The notes below the pieces were generated by a model, which made no database searches, was not told where the DNA came from, and saw nothing but the letters and a program-made list of their open reading frames with translations. A program made the position numbers and the translations under genes. From contig CALBTQ010000844.1 in the NCBI GenBank assembly GCA_937967875.1, positions 1 to 8,956 on the forward strand: 8,956 nucleotides of DNA. Direction: 5' to 3'. The stretch comes from an uncultured Pseudomonadota bacterium (GTDB lineage: Bacteria; Lernaellota; Lernaellaia; Lernaellales; Lernaellaceae). Of this stretch, positions 1 through 6,059 are shown piece after piece. How positions within the stretch are numbered: the first letter of the stretch is position 1; every line of letters starts with the position of its first letter.

Positions 1-45
1 GATCGTATTCGGTGACTGGAGTTCAGACGTGTGCTCTTCCGATCT
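1..45. other. Illumina adapter contamination, left end (not genomic)
   Basis: Positions 12-45 match the Illumina TruSeq P7-side adapter strand that ends in GCTCTTCCGATCT. Positions 4-11 read CGTATTCG, which sits where the i7 index lies, and positions 1-3 (GAT) fit the end of the P7 flow-cell sequence. Genomic sequence starts at about 46. The reverse complement of this block, including the same index, is found at the right end. I recognise the adapter from memory and its match is extended and exact-looking. Confidence 0.97.
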
Positions 46-147
46 TTCGCTTACGTGATGAACAAAATGAGCATCGATGTCTGGGAAGATCCGCGCCAGC
101 ACGATTTGCGCCTGGCGGTGTATCGTTGCCTGCGAAATGTTAACTAG
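46..147 (+). CDS. C-terminal fragment of a probable serine hydrolase / class C beta-lactamase-like protein (5' end missing)
   Basis: Directly after the adapter an open frame reads FAYVMNKMSIDVWEDPRQHD and continues through LRLAVYRCLRNVN to a TAG at 145-147. The pattern (F-x-Y-V-M-N-K-M, then D-P-R, then L-x-x-A-V-Y) resembles the C-terminal end of beta-lactamase/EstB-family serine hydrolases, where FGYxMNxM and DPRxxxLxxAxY are common. The catalytic SxxK and YxN motifs would lie upstream of the contig, so activity cannot be judged. Only 33 codons survive. It is on the same strand as the next gene, with a 63-base gap before that gene's start. The family call rests on this short motif alone. 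Confidence 0.6.
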   Translation, partial: FAYVMNKMSIDVWEDPRQHDLRLAVYRCLRNVN

Positions 148-210
148 TCGGAACATTCTTCGCGCCGTGTTGGTCCAAAATCGTAGCGACGCACAATGCG
201 GGAAGTACCA

Positions 211-732
211 ATGAAACGGTTGGCGATTATCGCCGGCGTGTTGTCGGCTTGTTTAACGGCGGCGATTGTCTATTACTTATGGCCGGTGCAGCCGATTCCC
301 ACCGATGCGCCGGTCACTCATTTGATCGTGTATAAATCAGCACGGCGTCTGGCGGTGATGAGCGACGAGCGCGAATTGGTTCGTTATCCCATATCGCTGG
401 GGCGGCAACCGCGCGGCGACAAGGTGTGCCAAGGCGACAACAAAACTCCCGAGGGCAGTTATGTGCTTGATTGGAGCAATCCGGACAGTTGTTGCTTTCG
501 CTCGTTTCACGTGTCGTATCCCGATGCGGGGGACCTGGCCGCGGCGGCCGAGCAGGGATGCAGCCCGGGCGGGGATATCATGATTCACGGCATCTCCAAG
601 CGCCTGGGGTGGATCGGGCGCTTCCATCGCTGGTATGACTGGACGCACGGCTGCATCGCTCTGACCGACGCCGAAATGGCCCAATTGTGGGCGACGGTGG
701 CCGAAGGCACGCCGATCGAGATCCTTCCCTGA
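211..732 (+). CDS. L,D-transpeptidase-family (YkuD domain, YafK/DpaA-like) envelope protein
   Basis: The 173-residue product starts MKRLAII and has a hydrophobic segment at about residues 4-23 that should anchor it in, or export it across, the inner membrane. The rest is a YkuD catalytic domain: GDNKTPEG at 75-82, His126 in the I-H-G motif, and the active-site block D143-W-T-H-G-C148, with Cys148 as the expected nucleophile and His146 beside it. YkuD enzymes form or cleave L,D bonds at meso-diaminopimelate in peptidoglycan. The combination GD..TPEG, IHG and DWTxGCIAL is closest to the YafK/DpaA group (COG3034), which in E. coli detaches Braun lipoprotein. The substrate here is unknown. The start at 211 is preferred over 196 because GGAAG at 201-205 is correctly spaced only for 211. 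Residues 11-14 (LSAC) look like a lipobox, but hydrophobic residues continue past the Cys, so a membrane anchor is likelier. Confidence 0.88.
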   Translation: MKRLAIIAGVLSACLTAAIVYYLWPVQPIPTDAPVTHLIVYKSARRLAVMSDERELVRYPISLGRQPRGDKVCQGDNKTPEGSYVLDWSNPDSCCFRSFHVSYPDAGDLAAAAEQGCSPGGDIMIHGISKRLGWIGRFHRWYDWTHGCIALTDAEMAQLWATVAEGTPIEILP

Positions 733-737
733 CGCTA

Positions 738-765
738 TTCACTGTTCGTGAAAGTCTGCTACCAT
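738..765 (+). promoter_or_regulatory. Candidate sigma70-type promoter for the deiminase gene
   Basis: TTCACT (738-743) and an extended -10 TGCTACCAT (hexamer TACCAT at 760-765) are separated by 16 bases. They lie in the short gap between the L,D-transpeptidase stop and the deiminase start at 796. Each hexamer matches the consensus at four of six positions. It is a moderate match and unproven. Confidence 0.4.
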
Positions 766-795
766 TGGCTCCACAATATTTGCCTGGGGAGTGGA

Positions 796-2277
796 ATGAA
801 ATTTTTACGCCTTGTCGTTTGCGTCATGATTTTCGCTTTGTTGACGGCGCCCGCGCTGGCCGACCGGCAGTCGCTGGATCGAGTCTTGGCCTCTTTGGAT
901 GAATTGGATGCCGGTCCGCCGCTGGCGTTGCCCGCGTATCCGGCGGTGTATGCGAATTTGATGGAGCGCAACGGACATTTGGCCGAGCTCGGGTTGACCT
1001 ATGACGAGGGACTCGTCTATGCCGCTGCCGCGCTGCGCAAGCAGGGCGTGCAACCCTCGGAGCCGCTGTTGCTGCCGCTGATTCCCCGCACACCGCCCGC
1101 AGCCGCCGTGCGCACGCCGGCCGAGTTCGAGCACATGAGCGGCGTGATCATCCATTATCCGGTGGAGTTGGGGTACGACCGGGAGCGCACGACTTTCAAC
1201 CAGATGCTCCAGGCGCTCGACGGCGATCCGGCGGTGACCGTTTTTCTGCTGGTCAATAACGCCTGGCAACAGAATCAACTGAACAATACGCTCGATGCAC
1301 TGGGCATTACCGGCGACAACTTCGAGATTCTGACAGTGGCCACCCAGACGATCTGGACGCGCGATTACGGTCCGATCTTTCTGGAGGAGCAAGCCGGCGA
1401 GGACACCGTGCAGTCGTTGGTCGATATGACCTACCAGGGGCGGCCGATCGACGATGCCGTGCCCGGGTTGCTGGCCACGCAGTTCGGCATTTCAGCCTAT
1501 GACTGGAACGTGAATTTCGAGGGCGGCAACTACATGAGCGACGGCGAGGGAACGTGTTTCACCTCGGACGGTCTGGCGTTGCACAACCACACCACGCCCT
1601 ACGCCAATCTGGCGCAGGCGCTCGACGATTACCTGGGCTGCGCCAAGCACATCATGGTCACGCATCTGGAGGATGAAGCGACCACGCACATCGACATGTC
1701 CGCCAAACTGCTGGACGAAACGAATGTGCTTGTCGGGCAGTACCAGGCCGGGGCGCATAACTACGCGGCGCTGGAGGAAATGGCCGCGCAGATCGCCGGC
1801 GAAACCAACTTGAACGGCGATTCGTTCAACGTCATTCGCATTCCGATGCCGCCGGAATATACGGTTTCCAGCATTTACGGCGAGCTGACGGTGTTTCGCA
1901 GCTACACCAATTCGCTGATTCTCAACGACAAGGTGCTGGTGCCCATTTACAACATCGACATGGACGCGATCGCGTTGCAGATCTATGAGGATTTCTACAA
2001 CGCCAAGGGGCGCGAGGTGCAGGTAATTCCCATCGACTCAGAAGTGCTTATCGAGCTGCTCGGGGCGGTGCATTGCGTGACGATGGAACGCGCCACCGCC
2101 GGGTGGATGGAAGTGCCGGTCGATGACGACACCGTCGACGATGACATCGTTGATGACGACGCCGTCGACGATGATATCGTCGATGACGACGCCAGCGATG
2201 ACGATGCAACGGACGATGACGACGATGACGACGATGATGATGACGATGACAATGACGACGATGGGTGCGGATGCTGA
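796..2277 (+). CDS. Exported agmatine deiminase / Porphyromonas-type peptidylarginine deiminase family protein with Asp-rich C-terminal tail
   Basis: The 493-residue product has a Sec signal peptide (MKFLRLVVCVMIFALLTAPALA, cut after about residue 22). Its core carries the agmatine deiminase/PAD (PF04371) motifs: W187-T-R-D190-Y-G-P, N240-F-E-G-G-N245, H298-I-D300, S-Y-T-N372 and A-V-H-C427-V-T. By analogy with P. gingivalis PAD and AgDI, Cys427 is the nucleophile and His298, Asp300 and Asp190 complete the site, so it looks catalytically intact. The family hydrolyses guanidino groups (agmatine to N-carbamoylputrescine, or arginine to citrulline) and releases ammonia. Agmatine deiminases are normally cytoplasmic and about 340-370 residues, so export and the longer length favour an extracellular or periplasmic role. 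Residues 442-493 are an Asp-rich tail ending GCGC. The start at 796 has GGGGAG at 786-791 and places the signal peptide at the N-terminus. The next gene begins 3 bases after the stop. Confidence 0.88.
   Translation: MKFLRLVVCVMIFALLTAPALADRQSLDRVLASLDELDAGPPLALPAYPAVYANLMERNGHLAELGLTYDEGLVYAAAALRKQGVQPSEPLLLPLIPRTPPAAAVRTPAEFEHMSGVIIHYPVELGYDRERTTFNQMLQALDGDPAVTVFLLVNNAWQQNQLNNTLDALGITGDNFEILTVATQTIWTRDYGPIFLEEQAGEDTVQSLVDMTYQGRPIDDAVPGLLATQFGISAYDWNVNFEGGNYMSDGEGTCFTSDGLALHNHTTPYANLAQALDDYLGCAKHIMVTHLEDEATTHIDMSAKLLDETNVLVGQYQAGAHNYAALEEMAAQIAGETNLNGDSFNVIRIPMPPEYTVSSIYGELTVFRSYTNSLILNDKVLVPIYNIDMDAIALQIYEDFYNAKGREVQVIPIDSEVLIELLGAVHCVTMERATAGWMEVPVDDDTVDDDIVDDDAVDDDIVDDDASDDDATDDDDDDDDDDDDDNDDDGCGC
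2119..2274 (+). repeat. In-frame tandem repeat encoding a VDDDx / poly-Asp tail
   Basis: Two 30-base units (2119-2148 and 2149-2178), differing at three positions, are followed by a half unit (2179-2193). Each unit encodes two V-D-D-D-x pentads with alternating GAT/GAC order. The tract then degenerates into SDDDA, TDDD and a 13-Asp run, and ends N-D-D-D-G-C-G-C. The repeat lies wholly within the deiminase gene and keeps its frame. Similar Asp tracts usually act as flexible, acidic, possibly calcium-binding linkers on exported proteins. Confidence 0.9.
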
Positions 2278-2280
2278 GCG

Positions 2281-3234
2281 ATGAACACGGCGCTTCCGTC
2301 CATTGATGACATTCGACAGGCACATCAGCGGATCGAACCGTTCATTCACCGTACGCCGGTGCTCACCTGCAAAAGCATCGACGATCTGCTGGGCGCACGC
2401 CTGTTTTTCAAATGCGAAAATCTGCAGAAGGTCGGCGCTTTTAAAATGCGCGGCGCGACCAACGCAGTGCAATTGCTCACCGACGCCGAGGCCGCACGCG
2501 GCGTGGCGACGCACTCGTCGGGCAATCACGCGCAGGCGCTGGCGCTGGCGGCGCGCAATCGCGGCGTGCCCGCGTACATCGTCATGCCCGACAATTCGCC
2601 GGCCATTAAAAAGGCGGCGGTGGCCGGATACGGCGCGGTGATCACCTATTGCCGGTCGACGCTGGCGGCGCGCGAGGATGGATTACGCGAGGTCGTGGCG
2701 CGCACGGGCGCACATTTCGTGCATCCATACAACGACGCACGGGTGATCGCCGGGCAGGGAACGGCGGCGGTGGAGTTGCTGGAGGATGCGAAGGACCTCG
2801 ACCTGGTGCTCGCGCCGGTGGGCGGCGGCGGGTTGCTCTCGGGTACGGCGATCGCCTGTCGGGCAATGGCGCCGCACGCGCGGGTCGTCGGCTGTGAACC
2901 GGCGGGGGCCGACGACGCCTGCCGGTCGTTTCACGGCGGCACGCTGGCGCCGGTGGAGAACCCGACGACGATCGCCGACGGGCTGCGCACTTCGCTGGGC
3001 GAATTGACCTTCGAAGCGATCCGGCAAAACGTCGACGACATCGTCACCGTCGGCGAAGAGGCGATCGTCGCGGCGATGCGCTTGGTGTGGGAGCGGATGA
3101 AGATCGTCATCGAGCCTTCGGCGGCGGTGCCGCTGGCCGCGTTGTGGGAAAAGAAAATCGACGCAAACGGCTTGTGCGTGGGCATTATTTTGTCGGGCGG
3201 CAACGTCGATTTGGCCCGGCTGCCCTTTGCTTGA
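2281..3234 (+). CDS. PLP-dependent serine racemase / threo-3-hydroxyaspartate ammonia-lyase / Ser-Thr dehydratase family enzyme
   Basis: The 317-residue product is a complete fold-type II PLP enzyme without an ACT regulatory domain. Visible sites are the PLP Schiff-base lysine K55 in G-A-F-K-M-R-G-A, the cofactor loop T-H-S79-S80-G-N-H83, the Gly-rich phosphate cup G181-G-G-G184, and S305-G-G-N. Ser80 aligns with human serine racemase Ser84, the second catalytic base; threonine deaminases usually have Ala there. E206, A210 and D212 in C-E-P-A-G-A-D-D match the divalent-metal site of serine racemase. The subgroup (serine racemase and yeast Sry1-type 3-hydroxyaspartate dehydratase) racemises or deaminates beta-hydroxy amino acids to a 2-oxo acid plus ammonia, in the cytoplasm. 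Which activity dominates cannot be read from sequence. It follows the deiminase gene by 3 bases, which suggests co-transcription, and GGA at 2269-2271 is a weak ribosome site. Confidence 0.87.
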   Translation: MNTALPSIDDIRQAHQRIEPFIHRTPVLTCKSIDDLLGARLFFKCENLQKVGAFKMRGATNAVQLLTDAEAARGVATHSSGNHAQALALAARNRGVPAYIVMPDNSPAIKKAAVAGYGAVITYCRSTLAAREDGLREVVARTGAHFVHPYNDARVIAGQGTAAVELLEDAKDLDLVLAPVGGGGLLSGTAIACRAMAPHARVVGCEPAGADDACRSFHGGTLAPVENPTTIADGLRTSLGELTFEAIRQNVDDIVTVGEEAIVAAMRLVWERMKIVIEPSAAVPLAALWEKKIDANGLCVGIILSGGNVDLARLPFA

Positions 3235-3259
3235 CGGTCACTTATTTAATCGCGACAAT
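3231..3259 (+). promoter_or_regulatory. Candidate internal sigma70-type promoter for the Gfo/Idh group
   Basis: TTGACG (3231-3236, five of six consensus bases) and GACAAT (3254-3259, four of six) are separated by exactly 17 bases. They lie at the stop codon of the PLP enzyme and in the 52-base gap before the oxidoreductase. A start near 3266 would give a leader of about 20 bases, followed by AGGAG at 3275-3279. Confidence 0.5.
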
Positions 3260-3286
3260 ACGGCGAATTTTCCTAGGAGACACATC

Positions 3287-4342
3287 TTGAAGAAAGTGCG
3301 AGTCGGCATGATCGGCGCGGGGCGCATCACCGATCTGCATTACCCGGCCTATCGAGATTTCGAGCGGGCCGAGTTGGCCATGGTTTGCGCCAATTCGCAG
3401 GCGACGGCGAAAAAGCGCGCCGCCGAATGGGGCGTGCCTAAATGGACGACCGATTACCGCGAGGTGTTCGCCGATCCCGACATCGACATGGTCGAGATCA
3501 ACACGCCGCATCATCTGCATTATCCGATGGTGTTGGAGGCGGCCGCGGCGGGCAAGCACATTCAGTTGCAAAAGCCGATGGGCATGAACATCCGCGAATG
3601 CGACGAGATGATCGCGGCGACGCGCAAAGCCGGCGTGAAGTTCAAGGTGATCGAGAACTTCGTCTTCTACCCGCCGTACCGCAAGGCGAAGGAACTGATC
3701 GACGCCGGGGAAATCGGTGAGGTGCAGTCGATCCGCATTCGCTTGGGCGCGGGCGGCGCCGGTGGGTGGTACGTGCCGTTGAACACCTGGCTGTGGCGGC
3801 TGGCGGAAATCGACAAGGGCGGCGGGCCGACGATCTACGACGACGGCTACCACAAATTTTCCATCGGCATGTTTTACGGCGGCGAAGTCGAGCGCGTGCA
3901 CGCGTGGATCGACCGGTCCTTCGGGCTCAACGATTCGCCGGCAATCGTCACCTGGCAGGCGAAAAACGGCGTGGTCGGCTGCATCGACGCGACGTTCTCG
4001 CCGCACCTGTACATCAAGTCGAAATATTATTCGGCCGACGAGCGGGTCGAGATCACCGGCAGCAAGGGCGTGATCTGGGTGACGCGCTGCACCGGCCAAC
4101 TGCTCGACGAGGCTTCGCTGATCCTGTACCGCGACGGAGTGAAAATCTGTTACGAAAAAATGCAGTCCGATTGGCTGCAGAGCTTCATCGACTCGACGCG
4201 GCATTTCATCGATTGCATCATCAACGACACGGAGCCGTTCCTGACCGGCGAGCAGGCCAAGGCGGTGCAGCAGTTCTGCTTCGCGGCCATTCGCTCGGCC
4301 AAAGAAGGGCGGGAAGTGACTCCGCCGGAAATCGACGAGTGA
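3287..4342 (+). CDS. Gfo/Idh/MocA-family NAD(P)-dependent oxidoreductase (TTG start)
   Basis: The 351-residue product matches the length of this family of sugar and cyclitol dehydrogenases. The Rossmann motif V-G-M-I-G-A-G-R-I lies at about residues 5-13. The family's E-K-P motif appears as Q95-K96-P97, keeping the Lys. A substrate-side motif G-G-G-P-T-I-Y-D-D-G-Y-H189 corresponds to the conserved D-x-G-x-H. The C-terminal alpha/beta domain continues to a typical ending, I-T-G-S-K-G followed by F-I-D-x-I. The substrate cannot be inferred. I chose TTG at 3287 because AGGAG (3275-3279) sits 7 bases upstream and the protein then begins K-K-V-R-V-G-M-I-G as family members do. An ATG at 3227 in the same frame would add 20 atypical residues and overlap the PLP gene. 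It heads a tight cluster with a 90-residue protein and a second, degenerate family member. Confidence 0.88.
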   Translation: MKKVRVGMIGAGRITDLHYPAYRDFERAELAMVCANSQATAKKRAAEWGVPKWTTDYREVFADPDIDMVEINTPHHLHYPMVLEAAAAGKHIQLQKPMGMNIRECDEMIAATRKAGVKFKVIENFVFYPPYRKAKELIDAGEIGEVQSIRIRLGAGGAGGWYVPLNTWLWRLAEIDKGGGPTIYDDGYHKFSIGMFYGGEVERVHAWIDRSFGLNDSPAIVTWQAKNGVVGCIDATFSPHLYIKSKYYSADERVEITGSKGVIWVTRCTGQLLDEASLILYRDGVKICYEKMQSDWLQSFIDSTRHFIDCIINDTEPFLTGEQAKAVQQFCFAAIRSAKEGREVTPPEIDE

Positions 4343-4346
4343 GATC

Positions 4347-4619
4347 ATGAAGAAAAAATTCGCCAATATCGTTGCTGCGCTGGCCTGGCCGTTGGCGCGG
4401 TTTTTAATCGTGCACCTGTCCGACGCGCGGTTCGTCGCGTTGCTCAACCGCCTTATCCGGTTTTTAGAGCGGCGCAATCCCGACGACTTCAACATCGTCG
4501 TGCTCGGCGATGCGAAGAAAATCTTTCTCGATCCGGAAAGCTCGATGCTGGCGCGCCGGATGATCATCGAATCGCGGCCCGCGCAATTCAAGGCGCTGGT
4601 GCGCGGCGCGCTGTGGTAG
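4347..4619 (+). CDS. Small 90-residue protein of unknown function between two Gfo/Idh genes
   Basis: I do not recognise a family. The product begins MKKKFANIVAALAWPLARFL, a basic start followed by a hydrophobic or amphipathic helix to about residue 23. A second basic helix follows (LLNRLIRFLERR), then a mixed segment with F-N-I-V-V-L-G-D and an end, F-K-A-L-V-R-G-A-L-W. The C-terminal pattern (hydrophobic strand, then F-x-x-L-x-x-G-x-L) faintly recalls the end of SCP2-like lipid-binding domains, but the similarity is too weak to assign. It could associate with the membrane through the first helix. It starts 4 bases after the preceding stop, and its TAG overlaps the AGGAGG ribosome site of the next gene, so it is almost certainly translated as part of this cluster. 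Its own ribosome site is weak. Confidence 0.7.
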   Translation: MKKKFANIVAALAWPLARFLIVHLSDARFVALLNRLIRFLERRNPDDFNIVVLGDAKKIFLDPESSMLARRMIIESRPAQFKALVRGALW

Positions 4620-4627
4620 GAGGCACG

Positions 4628-5515
4628 ATGGCAGCCAAACAAAAACGAATCGTACGCGTGGGACTGATTGCCGTCGAGCCGTGGGCGAAGATGCTGGCCG
4701 CGGCCTATCGCGAACTCAAGTACGTCGAGCTGACCGCCGCGTACCGGCAGAAGGTCGACGGCGCGAAGGCCTATGACGATTGGCGGGAAATGCTGGCCGC
4801 CGCCGAGGTCGAGGCGATCGACGTGCACATGCCTTTGTCGATGCACCGGCCGATCGTCGAAGCGGCGTGTGCGCGGAAAATGCACATTGCGATCAATCCG
4901 CCGCTGGCGGCGACCGTCGAGGAAGCCGAGGAACTACACCGACTGGCAGCGAAGGCGGGCGTCAAGCTGGTGGTGATGGACACGCTGTTGCAGCATCCGT
5001 TTACGAGACAAGCGAAGGCATTGCTTGACGACGATCAGGTCGGCGAGATCCAGATGATCCGCATCAAATCGAACCTGGGCGGCAAGGGCGGCTTCGGGCC
5101 GGAGCTGGAGCCGGCGGAATTTTCACCGGCGATGTTCGATACGCATCCGGCCTTCGCCAAGCGGGAGGTGATCGAGTATTTGCTGGGTCCGATCGTCGCA
5201 GTCAAAACCTATGAGGGGCCGCGGGCGCGCATGGAGGCTTATAAATTCAAGGCCGACAGCCGCTACGGCGTGCACGAGATGGTGTTTTCGCCGGAGCTGG
5301 AAGTGATGAGCGAAGCCGCGCCGACCGACGACTCCATCGAGATCACCGGCACCGACGGCATTTTGTGGATCCGCAACCTGACCGCATTGATGGTCGAGTC
5401 GCCCAAGTTGATGCTCAAGCGCAAGGACAAAGTCACCGTGTGGGACGACCGCATCGACTACGATTTTCTTCATGTGCAACGAAGCATGCGGGAGGTGTTC
5501 GCCGCTTCGCTGTGA
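4628..5515 (+). CDS. Degenerate Gfo/Idh/MocA-like protein lacking the catalytic Lys
   Basis: The 295-residue product has the overall layout of a Gfo/Idh/MocA protein: N-terminal V-G-L-I strand, a V-E-A-I-D-V-H-M-P strand-loop, a V-G-E-I-Q-M-I-R-I strand into the second domain, and I-T-G-T-D-G-I-L-W-I near the end. It aligns by eye with the gene two positions upstream. Key residues are changed: the Gly-rich dinucleotide motif reads V11-G-L-I-A-V-E-P18, and the E-K-P motif reads N90-P91-P92, so the catalytic Lys is absent. A possible remnant of the substrate His motif is D171-T-H173. It is also about 55 residues shorter than its neighbour. It may be a non-catalytic partner, a protein with a different activity, or a decaying copy, although the frame is intact. 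The start at 4628 has AGGAGG at 4618-4623; a GTG at 4613 lacks a ribosome site. Confidence 0.78.
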   Translation: MAAKQKRIVRVGLIAVEPWAKMLAAAYRELKYVELTAAYRQKVDGAKAYDDWREMLAAAEVEAIDVHMPLSMHRPIVEAACARKMHIAINPPLAATVEEAEELHRLAAKAGVKLVVMDTLLQHPFTRQAKALLDDDQVGEIQMIRIKSNLGGKGGFGPELEPAEFSPAMFDTHPAFAKREVIEYLLGPIVAVKTYEGPRARMEAYKFKADSRYGVHEMVFSPELEVMSEAAPTDDSIEITGTDGILWIRNLTALMVESPKLMLKRKDKVTVWDDRIDYDFLHVQRSMREVFAASL

Positions 5516-5531
5516 GCCGGAGGTGGATCGC

Positions 5532-6059
5532 ATGAGGCGTGTCGCGACGATCTTTCTGATCGTGCTGCTGGTGACCACGGTGCTCGCCTGTCAGGGCGGT
5601 CACATGAACGAGTCCGTCGAAATCGCACATTTTCCCCTCGACAATACGCAGGACATGCTTATGCCCGAAGCGGCGAGCTTCGTGTCGGCTGATTCCAGCG
5701 ACGGCAACGGCGCGTTGTTGTTCGAAGCGCAACTGCCCAAGACCGTCGAACTGTTCGAACTCAAGCCGGAACCGACGGTCAGGGAAAAGACCATCCTGGT
5801 TTATCAGGCGAAAATGAAGTCAAGCGGCCTGAAGGGCACAGCCTATCTGGAGATGTGGTGCGACTTCGGTTCCAAGGGCGAATACGTTGCGCGCGGTCAG
5901 AACGACGTTGTCGGCGGCGACAGCGATTGGAAAACAGTGCAAACGCATTACACTATCCCACAAGGCAAAGTACTGGGGCGGGTCAAACTCAACCTGGTGA
6001 TCAACGGGCAAGGAAATGTCTGGCTCGACGATCTGCGCCTGCTCAAAAGCAAACAGTAA
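5532..6059 (+). CDS. Lipoprotein with a carbohydrate-binding-like beta-sandwich domain
   Basis: The 175-residue product has a lipoprotein signal peptide, with n-region MRR, a hydrophobic core, and lipobox V17-L-A-C20, so the mature protein begins at the lipidated Cys20. The remaining 155 residues look like an all-beta domain: a strand-rich centre with G-T-A-Y-L-E-M-W-C and D-W-K-T-V, and a final N-V-W-L-D-D-L-R-L. That ending is typical of galactose-binding-like and CBM4/9/22-type domains, in which a late strand reads xVWxDDVxL. Sugar binding is therefore plausible but unproven. GGAGG at 5519-5523 is 8 bases from the ATG, and the gene follows the degenerate Gfo/Idh gene by 16 bases, so it likely closes that operon. 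Its stop codon directly abuts the stop of the opposing gene at 6060. Confidence 0.75.
   Translation: MRRVATIFLIVLLVTTVLACQGGHMNESVEIAHFPLDNTQDMLMPEAASFVSADSSDGNGALLFEAQLPKTVELFELKPEPTVREKTILVYQAKMKSSGLKGTAYLEMWCDFGSKGEYVARGQNDVVGGDSDWKTVQTHYTIPQGKVLGRVKLNLVINGQGNVWLDDLRLLKSKQ

Noticed and set aside
211..285. Lipoprotein signal (LSAC at residues 11-14) on the L,D-transpeptidase-family protein
   Set aside because: The hydrophobic stretch continues for about ten residues past the Cys, which fits a membrane anchor better than a lipobox; left as an alternative only.
805..1392. A 195-codon - strand open frame opposite the deiminase
   Set aside because: It is low-complexity and Arg/Gln-rich, with no motif, and lies wholly within the deiminase coding region.
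2119..2274. A CRISPR-like or regulatory tandem repeat
   Set aside because: The units are contiguous with no spacers, keep the reading frame and encode the Asp tail of the deiminase.
1995..2529. Ser-rich, His/Arg-rich and Val/Ile-rich - strand frames opposite the Asp tail
   Set aside because: They are reverse-strand readings of the GAT/GAC repeat. The hydrophobic Val/Ile run resembles a membrane segment but is only the antisense of Asp codons.
3242..4885. A 547-codon open frame on the - strand, opposite the Gfo/Idh cluster
   Set aside because: It is antisense to three genes with family motifs and ribosome sites, its translation is rich in Arg/His/Asp with no recognisable motif, and long antisense frames are common in GC-rich DNA.
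796..6059. A single defined pathway linking all six + strand genes
   Set aside because: The chemistry (guanidine hydrolysis, hydroxy amino acid dehydration or racemisation, sugar-type oxidoreduction) does not join into a pathway I know, and a promoter-like site separates the first two genes from the rest.
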